Origin: Nectonema munidae
Taxonomy: Eukaryota > Nematomorpha > Nectonematoida > Nectonematidae
Length of the DNA stretch: 64,000 bases
Direction of reading: 5' to 3'
Assembly (NCBI GenBank): GCA_030549495.1
Contig: JAUIRK010000885.1
Location: 1,398,411-1,462,410 of the forward strand
Below the pieces are notes generated by a model, which saw only the letters and a list, made by a program, of their open reading frames with translations, searched no databases and was not told where the DNA came from. Positions 11,610-22,331 of this stretch are shown one piece after another; the first letter of the stretch is position 1, and every line of letters begins with the position of its first letter. Both the position numbers and the translations under genes were made by a program.

Positions 11610-13662
11610 ACTGACAATGGGATAAAATAGATACGTGTTTATAAGAAAGTCCTTGATGTAATATTTTATTTTTATTTTAAAATGGCTGAGGATACTCTTT
11701 GCAATGTTCTTGATACATTAGAAGAAGCTATAAATGAAGGTTCTGAGTTTTTTACAGCTTCTAAAATCTATATTGAACCTCCAATGAATACAAATGTAGA
11801 CATTAGCGATGTTGATTCAGGTTAAGATGAAAAAGAAAATATCAATAATTTAAATAAGAACCAGCTTTTAGCCTTTACATCCTTACAAGTGCATTCTTTT
11901 GATAAAGATGAAAAAAAGCAAAATGCAGGCCAACAAAAAGAAAACTTAGAGAAACGAAGCAATTTATTTGGGAGAAGAAAGACAAAAAACCAGAAACATA
12001 TTTAAATTTCATTGATGAAAGTGACATTGATTTGGACACTTTTGATTCTCCATTTTTGCTTTTTCACAGATTTTTTACAGATGAACTTTTTGAAATAATT
12101 TGTAAAGAAACTAACAAATATGCATACAAGAAAGGTAATCACAGCTTTATCTTAGATATTAAAAAATGTAGGTCTTTTTCGGCAGTTTTATTGATAAGTG
12201 GCTATGTTTCTCTTCCAAGAAAAAAAATGTTTTGGGAAAACTCAAAGGACATAGATATTTCTTCAATTTCATCCTTACTTTCTAGAAACGAGTTTGATAG
12301 TATCATGATGTATTTGCATTTTGTTGATAATGAAAAGATTGATGCATCTGATAAATTTGCAAAAGTTCGTCCTTTAATTGATTATATAAATGAAAAATGT
12401 TTGGATAATTTTCATAAGCAAACGCATATTTGTATAGATGAAGCAATGGTCCCGTATTTTGGAAGGCATTCATGTAAGCAGTATATAAAAAACAAGCCTA
12501 TAAAGTTTGGCTACAAGTTTTGGGTGTGCTCAACGAGATATGGATATGCTATTCAGTTCTCTCCATATAGTGGTAAAAACGAAGCAATTTATGATTGTGA
12601 ATTGGGACTTGGAGGTTCAATCGTTAAAAATTTCGCCGAAATTCTCGATTCAAATAAAAGTTTTCATTATCATATTACAGCCGACAATTTTTTCTCCAGC
12701 ATTCCTTTAGTAGAAAGCTTGCATCAAAAAAATTTTAATTATACAGGAACTTTACGAATGAATAGAACAAAAAATGCTCCACTTATAAATGAAAAATCAA
12801 TGATGAAATTACCAAGAGGTTCTTCTGACGTTGTGGTTGATGATAAGAATAAATATGCAATAGTCAGATGGAGAGATAACAAAGTAATTACATTTATTTC
12901 ATCATTTTATGGTAGAAATTCAGTCAGTTCATGTAAAAGATACTGCCGAAAAACAAAGAAGTTTATCCAAGTTGAAAGACCCCAAATTGTAGAACAGTAT
13001 AACGCAAATATGGGAGGTATCGATAGACTTGATCAAAACATTTCATATTATATGATCAATCTAAGGAACAAAAAATGGTATTGGCCTGTTTTTCGCTATT
13101 TGCTTGATTTAGCTGTAAATAATGCTTTTCAAATATACAGATATCAAAGAAAAATGTTTAAAGAACAACCTTTAGATTTACTATCCTTTAGAAGAAATAT
13201 AGTAAATTATTATATTGCTCAATATTCGAAACCAAAAATTTTAATAACTCCTTCAAAAAACAAAGAACTTTTTTTATCCAATGAAGAGTCAAGATTAGAT
13301 AGTTTTGATTACTGGATTATAAAAGGTAAGCAAAGATGCGCAATGAAGTGCGGCGGAACAACGCTGTATTCTTGTTCAAAGTGTAACGTCGGATTACATC
13401 CTGATTGTTTTACTACATATCACAAAACAATATAATTTTTAAAATAAATATTTATGTTTTTGTATGTATATCATTTTTTTGTAAAATTGCTGAAACTAGA
13501 AGGGTCTGAAATTTAATAATGGTTGATTTTAGCGAAATATAATAAAATTAATTAAAGAATAAAGTTTTATGATTGACGATCAAATAAATATTTCTCTTGA
13601 ACTACCTAACTTTGTTTAATCTTGAAATAATAAATATGAATACTTTCGTTCCCATTGTCAGT
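11610..13662 (+). mobile_element. piggyBac-1 transposon, nearly intact
   Basis: The element has perfect 13-bp terminal inverted repeats, ACTGACAATGGGA at 11610-11622 and TCCCATTGTCAGT at 13650-13662, flanked by TTAA on both sides (11606-11609, 13663-13666). Its 2053 bp contain one transposase gene in the plus orientation. The bases outside the TTAA are also symmetrical (TGTAAGT / ACTTACA), so the inserted site was a palindrome. Confidence 0.9.
11682..13435 (+). pseudogene. piggyBac transposase (lightly broken)
   Basis: The transposase of a PGBD-like piggyBac element, a cut-and-paste enzyme acting at TTAA. The likely original start is ATG 11682 (MAEDTLCNVLDTLEEAINEG), giving an acidic N-terminus; an in-frame TAA at 11823-11825 and a frame change before 12032 interrupt it. 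From 12032 a 467-residue frame is open to TAA 13435. It contains the whole catalytic domain: Asp136 (CIDEAMVPYFGR), Asp218 (TADNFFSS), and Asp331 and Asp334 (GGIDRLDQ). The C-terminal Cys/His domain (residues 436-464: CAMKC, CSKC, HPDC, H) is also present. All recognised catalytic residues are there, so decay is recent. The ATG at 12032 lies inside the original protein; a shortened product from it is possible but not shown. Confidence 0.9.
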
Positions 13663-13666
13663 TTAA

Positions 13667-14070
13667 ACTTACAAAACATTTTTTGCTTATAAAAACAAAT
13701 TGATTTATTTTTTTTCTAAATATTTTTGTTTTCATGTTATTTAGAGGCTATTTATCATAAAAAATTATACTATTTTCAAAATTTTTTTATTGGGTTAATA
13801 TGGGTTAAGGTTAAAAATATAATTTCATTAGTAGTAATATTTCTAAAAATCATACTTTGATTTAGTAACATCGAAAGAAGGTAGATTATTAAACAAAGGG
13901 TGGCTGAACTTATCCAAACATCCATCTAACCTGCCCTTAAATGAGTCAAACATCAAAGATAGATACATCGGCATATAAAGCAGAAATAAAAATTTTCCGA
14001 AGACAAAGTGAATATTCTTTATATTGCGGATTGTTTGATCTATAGCATAAATATAAGCATATAAAAGATT
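13667..14070. other. Interval between piggyBac-1 and hAT A
   Basis: AT-rich, no gene. It contains two GGGTTAA motifs (13791-13805), which look like piggyBac right ends, but no matching left end was found. Confidence 0.4.
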
Positions 14071-14577
14071 GTCTACATCAGGGGCGCACATCCGGGGCGG
14101 CGACCGCCCCCCCCCCCCCCAATGTGTTTTTAGAGGGGGGGGGGCGAAAATGACCTTGCCCCCCCCTCCCAATAATTTTCTATAAGTAAGAATTGTTGCT
14201 TGTTTATAAAACATGTATGATCATGATCATTCGAAAAGATAAAAGAATGGAGACTTTCGAATCAATCAAACATCACATGCCAAGTTGCTCTGAAATTCCA
14301 AACGAACATATTTTACAGACGATGCGTGAGAGCTATATAATAATAATCCATTGCTTCAATATGCACACAATAAGTAAGCAATGTTTATCACAGCGTCTCC
14401 TCTTTATAGTATTTTTGAGTAAACACATGTTGATGATCCACTAGATTTTCTCATCTTCTGTCACAGTGATTCTATTTCTCTTTCTGTCTCCTCTGTTTTT
14501 CTCTGCTAAAACTCAATCATTCACTCAAGCCCTCTTCTCTTGTTAAGCTCTCATATCTCATTCAGCTCTCTTCTCTC

Positions 14578-14774
14578 CAGTGACGTAGCTAGGCTGGGCA
14601 TGAGGGGCCGTGCCCACACTTCTATGTACCGCATGGTGCCCCCATGCATCTTATGCGATATCAGTTTTTGAAAATTTCTCCAATGAAAGGATCGAGAAAG
14701 TATAAATAATCCTGCGCAAGTTTTTTGTTTTTAAATTGTGCCCCTTCTATCAACTTTTTTTGGCAACACCACTG
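14578..14774. mobile_element. Small hAT-like MITE inside hAT A
   Basis: The ends are CAGTGACGTAGCTAGG (14578) and TTGGCAACACCACTG (ends 14774). The 8-bp flanks CTTCTCTC (14570-14577) and CTTCTGTC (14775-14782) match at 7 of 8 positions. It is also present at the same place in copy B (49596-49804), so the insertion predates the amplification of the host hAT family. Confidence 0.8.
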
Positions 14775-15279
14775 CTTCTGTCTAATTTGCATTTAGAGTT
14801 AAATTAAAATCGTTTTCAATTGTTACAATTTATATCAATGAATATTGTTAGACTCGCGCTAAGAATTTTTTTTTAACAAGTCACTTAATCGTTATCACTA
14901 CGTTTACTACATTTTGTAACATTTGAAAACTTTAATTTTTTCAAGTCAAGAAATTTTTTTCAATAGTTATTTGGGAATGAATATTTTGATTATCTATTCA
15001 GTTTAAAAGCAAGAATACTCTATTTGCTTAATATTTGAGCAGAGATATTTTCTATAATGTTCCATTGTTAAATTTTATAAGTAACACTGTACATAATCAA
15101 ATCACTTTTTTAAAGAAAATTTGTTGATTACTATAATAAAAACAATATCGTAACAAAATGTTTCAGATGTTATGTACTTGATCTATTTATGACAGCTGTC
15201 AGAATTTTATTTGTAGATAGAAATATTCAAAAAAACGCAATGATTTTCTTTTCTCGTATACTTTGATTTATGTTAATTT

Positions 15280-15598
15280 GGTCCTCGGACATTTCGCCCC
15301 ATTATTTTCATAAGACAGTTCGTCCCATGGACAATTCGCCCCATTATTTTCATAAGACATTTTGTTTCATGGACAATTCGTCCTGTTATTTTCATAAGAC
15401 ATTTGGTCTCATAGACAATTCTAAATAATTAAGAGATAAATTGATTAATTTGAAATAATTTAATAGAGATAAAATAAACAAGAATATAAAATTTTTTATT
15501 AATTTTACACATATAATAAGCAAAGATGGATGAAACTAATAGCCTATGAGACAATTTGTCAGGGGCAAATTGTCTATAGGGGGAAATGTCTGTCGACC
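15280..15598. mobile_element. GGTCGAC MITE, copy in hAT A
   Basis: The ends are GGTCCTCGGACATTTCGCCC and the inverse of GGTCGACAGACATTTCCCC. Compared with 1148-1465 it is inverted, in keeping with the inverted host copy. Internal short repeats (CATAAGACATTTTGT and variants) are next to the left end here. Confidence 0.75.
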
Positions 15599-15799
15599 GT
15601 TAGTTTAAATAATTTTTTAATTATAAGGGCTAGCTAGGTTGGCTTTAGCTGCTTATAAAAACTTAAAAATATCAAATAAACTCTAATTCTTTATGCCTCC
15701 TATTATTTTGAAATTATTCTGAGAACAGACGGTTCCATTTTAAAATAGTGAAAGTTGCTTTATTAGTTTATTTTGTTTCCTTTCTCTCTTATGTTAATT

Positions 15800-15976
15800 A
15801 TGTAGCAAATTTTTCAATTTTGAGTAAAAGGTAAGGTGCAGCGGATGTATTTTCATTGACCAGGCACTGATGTACCGCTTATGTCAAACTATGAACAAAT
15901 TCGTATCGATGAGGAATCGAATCCAGAGGCTTCCGTGCTATGTCCATCATCTCAACCAACCTGCCATGCCACCCAT
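15800..15976 (-). repeat. SINE-A, copy in hAT A
   Basis: Inverse of the copies at 727-905 and 48405-48570. The B-box-like stretch reads GGATTCGATTCCTCATCG on the minus strand, close to the tRNA consensus. It lies directly next to the Buster hAT target site. Confidence 0.7.
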
Positions 15977-15992
15977 AGAGTATGCTGTAGGG

Positions 15993-16832
15993 CAGTGGTT
16001 CTTAACCTTTAGGATCTGTTTACCCCTAAATATTATGAAAAAATTTTTTATGACCCCTATAAAATTCTTTTTGATTCAGCCGTTTAAAGTTAAAAACAAG
16101 AAAATTTACATGTTATATTTTATAATACAAACACTTGTTAAAAGAAAGTTTAATTGAAAAATTTTATTTAAATTAATATAATTTAATTCGAAGTCTGGTA
16201 TTCTTTGTCAGACAAAAGTTTTTCAAAACATGGTGTAATGCTCGACAGACAGCATCTCGTGTCTGAATCAATTGCAAGCTTATTACGTGCACTTGTTTTT
16301 AAAGACATCATTGAACAAAATCCAGTCTCGCAACAGTAAGTTGAAGGTGACTGTATCAAAAAAATCATAGCACGTTTGGAAAGAATAGGATAAACGGTTT
16401 TTAATTTGGCCCAGAATGATGGAAATGCTTGCTCGGAAAAATCGAGTTTTAATTGACTGTCTTCTCTTATTTGAAAAAACTCCACTTTGGCAGTAGCATC
16501 AGAGTCATCAGTGCTACTTTCGCTCACTGAAAAAGGTCTGGTGATTCAAATGTCATTAGAAACGCTATTTAACTTCGGAAAATAGTTTTCAATTGCTTGA
16601 TTGCAAGCAAGATGTGTGAGATTTAAAATGATGTTTGATTTTAAGGGCAAAATTATTAATTGATTGCATCATACAACCAGGATTAATGAATACATTAAAT
16701 AGAAATAGTTTTGTAACTGATGGAAAGACGTTCATGAGGATACACTTTTTGATACCAAAAGTTTTTCATGACCCCTGTAAAAACTTCAAACGACCCCCAA
16801 AAGGGTCACTACCCCCAGGTTAAGAACCACTG
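15993..16832 (-). mobile_element. Buster-type hAT, internally deleted, with target duplication
   Basis: The left end is CAGTGGTTCTTAACCTTTAG (15993) and the right end GGTTAAGAACCACTG (ends 16832). A perfect 8-bp duplication CTGTAGGG lies at 15985-15992 and 16833-16840, of the nnnTAnnn type. At 840 bp it is too short for a whole transposase (usually >600 codons), so it is non-autonomous. The uninterrupted target is present in copy B near 48393 (GACGTATCCCCTACAGCATG). Confidence 0.93.
16183..16527 (-). pseudogene. hAT transposase C-terminal fragment
   Basis: A 114-codon frame on the minus strand inside the 840-bp Buster element. Residues ~25-45 (SEQAFPSFWAKLKTVYPILS) and the following FLIQSPSTYCCETGFCSM, then KTSARNKLAI, are the hAT dimerisation region. 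In this family the motif is TYLCE.GFS with K.RNRL downstream. The rest of the transposase, including the catalytic residues, is deleted. It ends at its own stop ~190 bases from the terminal repeat. Confidence 0.85.
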
Positions 16833-17347
16833 CTGTAGGGGATACGTCAAATTAGTTTTCAAAAAACTTAAGTTATGCTCTAAAATTTTTTAGTTTTTGT
16901 TGAAGCTCTATAACTTTTTCTGATAGACTTTTTTTCCTTAAAAGTTATTATAAAAGGCAAATCATTGCAAAATGTTAACCGTTATTTTACTTTTTGTAGC
17001 TTGTATCAATTTAGCTTTTAAACTATTTTTGAATGATGCTGAGTAAAATGAAATAATGCGATCTTAATTTTTTGTTTGCACAATTATAACTTCGTTTTAT
17101 ACCCTTGCCCCTGAATCAATCACATTTTTTCATATAAACATCGCAGGGTGTCTAGTAGACTCTTTGCCTTTAGACTACATTCACTCATATAAAACTATCC
17201 AACCTTCAGTTATTTGTTTTCTCTATGAATTAAATATCCTTTCATCAATTCCCGTAATGTGCCTGGTAGACAAACTTCATTTTTCAAATGAAAAGCCTAT
17301 TCCACCCCCTAACATTTTTGGATTTTTTAAACTAGTGTATATTCGAT

Positions 17348-17939
17348 GGTTGTAGGTAAAAATGCCCCCGGAAAAAATGCCTCCAGAAAAAATGCCCCCA
17401 ATTAAAAAGTAGGAAAAAATGCCCCCTAATTTTTGATTTTCAGATTTTTTTTAATTATATAAATATTTTTATTTGTTACTGTTTTGAAAAGCTAAATTTC
17501 TAAAATTTCTTAATCTATAGGGTTTTTTCTTTATAAAGTTCTTGAAAACAATAGGAAAGGTGCAGATTTGTGGGAATGTGTTCTTAAAATCAGTTAAAAT
17601 ACAAATTATATTTAGAAAGTGTTCTGATACACACAAAGTCCAAAAATATTTGCTGTTTTATAAAATTTTTTTTTTGTAAATTTGTCGTATGCTGAGTTTT
17701 TTAGTTTACTTTAATTAAATTTTAAATGTTTTAAATGAAAAGTTAACTTTTTTTTTTACAAAAAATCTTTATTTGACATATCTTTTTAAAAAAAATTTTT
17801 TTTTTAATTTTAATTAAGAATTTTTTGAAATTTTTTGTGTTGGGGCATTTTTTCCTACTTCTTAATTGGGGGATTTTTTCCTACTTTTTAATTGGGGCAT
17901 TTTTTCTTACTTTTTAATAGGGGCATTTTTTCTGCGCAA
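17348..17939. mobile_element. Mutator-like MITE with 10-bp target duplication
   Basis: A 592-bp non-coding element with inverted ends rich in AAAAAATGCCCCC repeats: three or four units at the left (17360-17430) and the inverse units at the right (17835-17935). It is flanked by a perfect 10-bp direct repeat TATATTCGAT (17338-17347 and 17940-17949). 9-10 bp duplications are typical of the Mutator superfamily. Copy B has the empty site near 47900. Confidence 0.85.
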
Positions 17940-18195
17940 TATATTCGATATGCAAATTTAATTAAAATATTTTCGCTGTAAGTACAGTATTTAAATTTAC
18001 TAATTTTGTAAAAAAAAATATACAGTAGTCTAATAAATTTAGGACTTTAGGTATGCGCTGAATACACTCTATTTTAAAGGATTGATTGAATATTTGGTCT
18101 CCCGTGGTATTTCCAGACCACTAATTTTGAAAATTGCAAGAAAAAAATTTCGCCCCCCCCCAATAATTTTGAGAATGTGCGGCCCTGGTCTACAT

Positions 18196-19077
18196 GTCTC
18201 CCTTGGGTACCATAAGGTCTTGGGTTCGAAGCAATTTGTTAATAGTTGAATACTATCCGCACAATTAGTTTACACTTTTTCATTCTAAAAAAGTAGATTT
18301 AGGTCTAAACATGAACAAATGTGATTTGATTAATTTGATAACGAAAAAATACCGAATATGCACCATACTTAATAATACAGGTTAAACAATTTAGGATCCT
18401 ATTTTCATTCGATAAAATAAAAATTACTGCCCATGTTTATTTTAAATTTGAAAAAATTTATTAATTGGCTAGACTTAAATAATATTAAATTAAAATAATT
18501 TTAAAATTTATATTAATATATTTCAGTAATTTTTATTTAAATGTCATTAATGTGCGAAAGAAATTAGAATTGATTTGATTTGATTGATTTAAAAGAAAAA
18601 TACAGTCTCAATAATGTCAACAGAAAGGATAAACATCAAAGGGAAAACAAAAGTAGGTTCAATCGAGATGATCTTGGATCCGAGAATGAGAAATAACAAT
18701 ATTGAATACAAGAAGAGTATGATGATATATATAGAAAATATATGAATTAGTACATATATGATGAGAAAAAAAAGAAAAAAAAACAAATATTTTGAGAATA
18801 TGATATCTCTAAGTAATATATATATATGAATGAATCTTAGAATTCATATAGAATGATTATTAGAATTAGAATTACATCAAATGAAATGTGAGTTAAAAAT
18901 ATCAAAAATCATCAAATATATTTTTATTATAAATTTTAATTTTAAACTTTATTCTTTTTTAAATAGGTATATAGGTAGATTTCAAAGTACTTTTAAATGT
19001 GTACTGATATGCTCGCGTAAGCTTGAGTTGAGAGGTGAAGATGTGGTGTAAGATATAGCGAGAAGTAGTTATTGTAA
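18196..19077. other. AT-rich region, no gene
   Basis: Nothing recognisable; the 65-codon frame 18589-18786 (minus) is a Phe/Ile-rich chance frame. Confidence 0.5.
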
Positions 19078-19831
19078 AAGAAGAAGAAGTTTATTTATCA
19101 TAGAGTGAATATAACAAGGTTTACATACACACATAAAAAATAATATAGATATGGAATATAACAAAAGATAGAATACGATATGTGATAGGATATTTCGCAA
19201 GGCCATAAAGCCGCTTAAGGAGATATCCTAACTAAATAAATGTTAAAAAAAAGTAAAAGAAAAAAAACAAAAAAGTTATGAAAATATCATATACAACATA
19301 ATTAAAATGTACAATGATGATTATGAAGGAAAAGTAAAAAATAAAAGAATTAATTAAAATTATATACATATTTACAAGCAAAGCAATTAACTGGACAATA
19401 ATTTGATAAGTATGTATTAATGAATAATTTTTTTAAATATAGTTTAAAAGAGCTAATTTTCTTATTTTTATTAAGATGGTGAATGAAAAAGTTATTCCAA
19501 ACTGAAAATTGTTTGTACTTCATAGTTTTTTTATATATTTGTTTACTGTAGAAAGGTGGTTTATTAGCATTGCGCAAATAAAAGTTAAGTTTTTGCTAAT
19601 TGAAAGAAACGTAAACATAAAAAATGCCAGGTTAGGAAATAAGTTTTTGAATCTTTTTATGATACCAATGACTCGAGATAATTTATTATTTACATACGAA
19701 ATATCCTGTCGCCATTTCAATTTATTGTCTATTACAACACCCAAAAGATTGAAAGATTGGACAATCTCAAATTTTAAATTGGTAGATATTAGTTCAGAAC
19801 AGTTGCTATTCCCAAATAGCATTGCTTTAGA
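19078..19831 (-). mobile_element. LINE 3' end (CR1/Jockey-like reverse transcriptase C-terminus)
   Basis: On the minus strand, 19822-19520 reads MLFGNSNCSELISTNLKFEI and then FNLLGVVIDNKLKWRQDISY followed by NNKLSRVIGIIKRFKNLFP. This is the conserved region after the catalytic core of non-LTR reverse transcriptases (LG..ID..L.W..HI). A shifted frame, 19577-19350, continues to the C-terminus. The 3' end carries AATAAA followed by a (TTC)n tail (plus-strand GAAGAAGAAG near 19080-19092). The upstream part is cut off by the hAT at 19833. It is broken by at least one frame change. Confidence 0.75.
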
Positions 19832-19832
19832 T

Positions 19833-20800
19833 CAGGGTTTCCAACCTTTTTGTTGCTGTGTACCACTTATGGACTTATTCTGTAGGTACATACCATTAAC
19901 GTTTAGATTTGACCATAAAAGAACTATACTAAAAGGTTAACATACACAATAGCATACAAATATAATACAAGTAAACGAATCCACAATTAAAAAATATACA
20001 AAACTTTATTTATTTGAACATGTGCATAACCATAAACAAGTAAAATATTTAACTTATCGACCAATAAGTACCCGTAAGTCAATGCGATGGCTGGAGTTGC
20101 TTTTCTTCTACTAGTTTTGCAAGCCGTGAAGATATTATGCTCACACACCATCGGAAATTAAGTTCTGTATTTACGAAACGATTTCTTGTCTTCGACTTGA
20201 TTGTAAGAAAGGTAGAAAAATCTTGTTCGCATTCCCATGTCGTTGGAAATATGAGAAGCTGAGCAATTGCTTTTCACTAGTGACGGATAGGAGAAGCTTA
20301 CATTTAACCAGAAGTTTGCCAATTTTTGATTTAACCTTCCTCGCACTGCAAATCGATAAGTTCTTCTTGTTCACCAGTTCCCACTGTCAGATCATCAGTG
20401 TTAATAGTAGTGAATGGATTCCGAATGTAAGTGCATGTTTGTGCATTACGATTATTGAAAAAGTACTGTCTGATTTCATCTTTCAACAGAAGGATCTTTG
20501 GTGATCTCTTGACCAAATGTAATACTAGGCTCCCCCTTCCCAAGTGACGCCACATTCTCACACATTCCAAACGGTCTGTTCTCAATCCACAGATCGAGCT
20601 TTCGACTAAATGCATTCAATTTGATTAAGAAAACAATGATGTTATTCTCAGCGCCCTGAAGACAACAATTGAAATACATGACTCCAAAAATATCTGACAG
20701 GTAGGCACGGTAAAGATGAAGTTTCCATCTTCAAGGATCTTCTGAACTTCGTGATCTTTTGTTTGGAAAAACTGAAGCTTATAGCAGCGTGGCATGTTCA
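19833..20800 (-). mobile_element. Degenerate hAT (Charlie/GTF2IRD2-like) transposon
   Basis: One end, CAGGGTTTCCAACCTTTTTG, starts at 19833 within the LINE. On the minus strand, pieces of transposase are readable: 20679-20476 (LDLWIENRPFGMCENVASLG) and 20615-20331 (LLLKDEIRQYFF, then NPFTTI..DDLTVGTGEQEE and LIDLQCEEG). The last motif is typical of GTF2IRD2/ZBED-like hAT proteins. A further piece lies at 20374-20171. Several frame changes separate them. The other end and target duplication were not found. Confidence 0.75.
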
Positions 20801-21059
20801 TTCTTAAAAGTTAGAATTAACATTTTAAAATTGATATCGCCATTTTTAAACTCCCTCTTCCTGTGAGATTGTTATTTACAAGATGAAATTCAGATTACAA
20901 GTGTTAAAATATCATTGGTCAAAATTTTTAGTATTTTTCTTGTTCTTTGTATTCAAAGCATTTTATTAGTTTGTAGGTTGTTGTGTTTGAACTTTAAAGA
21001 GTATGCGAAATTTTGAAAAATGTCTTAACTTTTAAGACACTGAAAACACAGTTGCTTTA

Positions 21060-21722
21060 TATAATAGCTTACCTATCATCATAAGTGACGCTGGGAAAGA
21101 TCTCAGAAAGAGATTGAAATTTTACAAAAGAAAGTTTTAAGAACAGTATTTAATTTAAAGTACAATGAGCATACCACACCATCTTTTGTTAATAATAATT
21201 AAAAAGATATATATCATGTTCAAATATCAAAAAATATATACAAATACAATCATAATATGTTTCCTATAATTTTCAATAATTGGATTTCTTCAATATTTCA
21301 AAATCCACATCACTCGCTGAGGTTTCAATTTTCTCCATAATTATACATAAATATTTATCAAGCTTTGTCTTTATATATGATTCGTAGCATTTGTATAATT
21401 TTTCCTTCTTTGTGATGTTTTTTTTCTCATTCTTTTTACTATTTAGTTATTTATTCTCCATTTTTTTCTATGATGTAATTATTTATTTTATGATTATTAT
21501 ATAAACTATTTTTAAATACATTTTTTACAAATATTGTTAACTTTTCTATATTTGTTTTGGATAATCAATTCTATTTGAATACTCATGCCAGCGGCTTGAA
21601 ATGGCCTTTTGAGTTTAAAATTTGACACATCTTTTCTTCATAAATATTTTATAATGTTGATGAAATGACATATGAATATTATTTTCTTTATTATGCGAAT
21701 AAATTCTTCTTCTTCTTCTTCG
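21060..21722 (+). mobile_element. LINE 3' end fragment with (TTC)n tail
   Basis: The stretch 21110-21202 reads EIEILQKKVLRTVFNLKYNE then HTTPSFVNNN before a stop. This is the C-terminal region common in CR1/Jockey-like reverse transcriptases (LQKKA.R...N..Y..HT.PLF). Decayed sequence continues to a TGCGAATAAA(TTC)n tail at 21695-21721, like the LINE at 19078. It is truncated at the 5' end and broken. Confidence 0.65.
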
Positions 21723-22331
21723 AACTAGGTAAAAAGTTGATACTTTTCTGTTTTCTAAATTTTTAGATTATTTTTTGATTTAATTCACTTTTTAAACTTA
21801 AATGGCTCAAATTTAAAACGTTTTTTTCATTCAATTTTATACGGTCCTGGCAAAATGAGCTGACAGAAAAGCTTACAAGAAAAACTTTAATAACTTTAAA
21901 AATATTCAATTAATTGACTTGAAATTTAAAATACTAATAGAACATGATAAAATATATAATCTTGTAAAGTTACATAAGAATCTAACAAATAGATTTTATA
22001 TTATGATCATTCAAAATTCGGAAATTTTTTCGGTAGCCATTTTTGTGGCAAAATAAGCTGACAGAATCAACAGCCATTTTATCGGTTTTTTAAAAATGGA
22101 GATTTTCGTAATTATCTTTTTTCTTTGATTTTCAAATTTAATTTCATTTTTACTACTCGTAAGTTCTCTAAACAACTTTACAAGTTTTTTACTTTCGTAG
22201 ATGTAATTAAGAATTTTAAGCCTATTTAACTTTTAAAATAAACTATGCTCTAATATTTTATTTTTTTCTTATAGTTATAATAGATATCATATATGACATT
22301 TTTAACTTCCAATTTTTATATGAAACTTTTT

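Larger units (their letters stand above)
14079..18187 (+). mobile_element. hAT family 'CAGGGGCG', copy A, with nested insertions
   Basis: The left end is CAGGGGCGCACATCCGGGG (14079) and the right end is GAATGTGCGGCCCTG (ends 18187). A perfect 8-bp target duplication, GTCTACAT, lies at 14071-14078 and 18188-18195 and fits the hAT consensus nTnnnnAn. The 4109 bp include a small hAT-like MITE (14578-14774), the GGTCGAC MITE (15280-15598), SINE-A, a Buster hAT (15993-16832) and a Mutator-like MITE (17348-17939). No transposase of its own is visible. The frame 14193-14444 is repeated in copy B only because the DNA is repeated. Both ends carry long C/G runs. Confidence 0.9.

Noticed and set aside
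14193-14444. Conserved 83-codon frame, repeated at 49949-50197 (minus)
   Set aside because: Protein identity simply mirrors near-identical repeat DNA of hAT copies A and B. No known domain, and the frame lies in the terminal region of a hAT.
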